Shown here: in pieces, positions 63,555-64,000 of the stretch
Layout of the letters: the number at the start of each line of letters is the position of its first letter
How positions within the stretch are numbered: the stretch's first letter is position 1
NCBI GenBank assembly: GCA_963839515.1
Contig: CAWIVN010000023.1
Location: 558,001 to 622,000, forward strand
Length of the DNA: 64,000 nucleotides
Direction: 5' to 3'
DNA from: Fredericiella sp963839515
Lineage (GTDB): Bacteria; Chloroflexota; Anaerolineae; Caldilineales; Caldilineaceae
Position numbers and translations under genes: made by a program
The notes under the pieces: generated by a model
What the model was told of the DNA's origin: nothing
The model's database searches: none
The model's input: the letters and a program-made list of their open reading frames with translations, nothing else

Positions 63555-63594
63555 GCAAGGGCCCGCTGTCAGAGTCACGGCAGCGGGCCCTTGC
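63555..63594. terminator. Strong hairpin terminator after the rhodanese gene
   Basis: GCAAGGGCCCGCTG (63555-63568) pairs perfectly with CAGCGGGCCCTTGC (63581-63594) over a 12-base loop. It lies between convergent genes, 36 bases after the rhodanese stop and 21 before the DUF1622 stop, so it probably serves both. Confidence 0.75.
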
Positions 63595-63615
63595 GTTCCT
63601 CACTCATGGCGCAAC

Positions 63616-64000
63616 CTACGTGTCCGAAGCATCCACAGTCTTCTCCCCGCTGGACATGATATCTTCCCCTGTTCGCCCACGCTTGACGGCATCGAGGTCC
63701 TTTTGCAGGAAGTAGTTCAGCAACGTCCGAATCGCGGCGATAATGGCCAGTTGTGCCAGTTCCTCAAACGAAGGTGCAATTGTGGTCGAAAGGATATCCG
63801 AGCCAAGCTGGAACTCAAGCGCCAGCACGAGCCAACTGCCAAAGCTCACCCGCAGCTGACCGATGACATCCGGGTCATTCAGGTGCGTTCGATTACGCCA
63901 GGCCAGCCACAGGGTGCGCAGCAGACCGACCGCAACGCAGAGTGCGGCGACTAGTTCGAGAATAGCCTTCAACACTGGTACGACTGAGTACAAGATCGGG
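63616..64000 (-). CDS. DUF1622 family membrane protein, 5' end outside window
   Basis: At least 125 residues, open to the right edge. Two or three membrane helices (LELVAALCVAVGLLRTLWLAW; WLVLALEFQLGSDILSTTI; LAQLAIIAAIRTLLNYFLQ). The segment FQLGSDILSTTIAPSFEEL and the terminal RTLLNYFLQKDL are characteristic of DUF1622 proteins, of unknown function. A TTG near 63993 could be a start, but normal family members have a further N-terminal segment, so the true start probably lies beyond base 64000. Confidence 0.85.
   Translation of the reverse strand, partial: PILYSVVPVLKAILELVAALCVAVGLLRTLWLAWRNRTHLNDPDVIGQLRVSFGSWLVLALEFQLGSDILSTTIAPSFEELAQLAIIAAIRTLLNYFLQKDLDAVKRGRTGEDIMSSGEKTVDASDT

Overview
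The window is high-GC bacterial DNA with a strongly Chloroflexota (Anaerolineae/Caldilineae-like) flavour. The basis is the gene mix: sugar ABC uptake with Tat-exported lipoproteins, Gfo/Idh and sugar-isomerase genes, a UbiA-type decaprenyl-phosphate phosphoribosyltransferase, XRE-NB-ARC-TPR regulators and a PsrA/PhsA-like molybdoenzyme. This is inference from content; no rRNA, tRNA, CRISPR array or transposase gene was found. Many otherwise intact genes carry single-base frameshifts, densest at 7.9-10.8 kb, often in short G or C runs. Corrected frames read as full-length proteins, so much of this is probably sequencing or assembly error.

Layout. 0-4.1 kb: sugar ABC operon (solute-binding protein, two permeases, Gfo/Idh dehydrogenase; no ATPase). 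4.3-7.8 kb: an HTH/receiver regulator and a hybrid histidine kinase, convergent and overlapping. 7.9-12 kb: frameshifted phosphotransferase, MFS transporter and ChrB-like chromate-resistance gene, then an intact phosphotransferase. 12-20.1 kb: a mosaic of Crp/Fnr regulators, SnoaL-like proteins, alpha/beta hydrolases and an XRE-NB-ARC-TPR regulator, punctuated by copies of an undescribed ~120-bp repeat. 20.4-30.4 kb: an island opened by a consensus sigma-54 promoter, with a duplicated glycine-zipper protein, an HEVGH metalloprotease, a 599-residue unknown, a peptidoglycan-binding protein with a GIY-YIG-like C-terminus and an amidohydrolase; opposite them lie rpoN and its enhancer-binding activator, then a small 82-residue gene. 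30.7-35.1 kb: a second repeat + Crp unit and a second XRE-NB-ARC-TPR regulator, with an attenuator-like leader between. 35.1-44.5 kb: PHP-AlbA protein, UbiA family enzyme, sugar isomerase/deacetylase/dehydrogenase operon, epimerase and a divergent GroEL-like chaperonin. 44.7-52 kb: BNR protein, a kinase-M23-aminotransferase giant, 2-hydroxyacid dehydrogenase, threonine synthase, phosphofructokinase. 52.1-55.2 kb: GH1 and GH2 glycosidases. 55.5-63.5 kb: two-component system plus a molybdopterin/FeS/cytochrome b complex ending in a lipoprotein with four rhodanese domains. A DUF1622 gene runs off the right edge.

The most notable unit is the sigma-54 island: the promoter, the alternative sigma factor, its activator and a putative export/toxin cluster lie within 10 kb, suggesting self-contained regulation. 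The second is the dispersed repeat with a 16-bp operator-like palindrome that travels with Crp-family genes. The third is the four-rhodanese lipoprotein attached to a sulfur-type molybdoenzyme operon.
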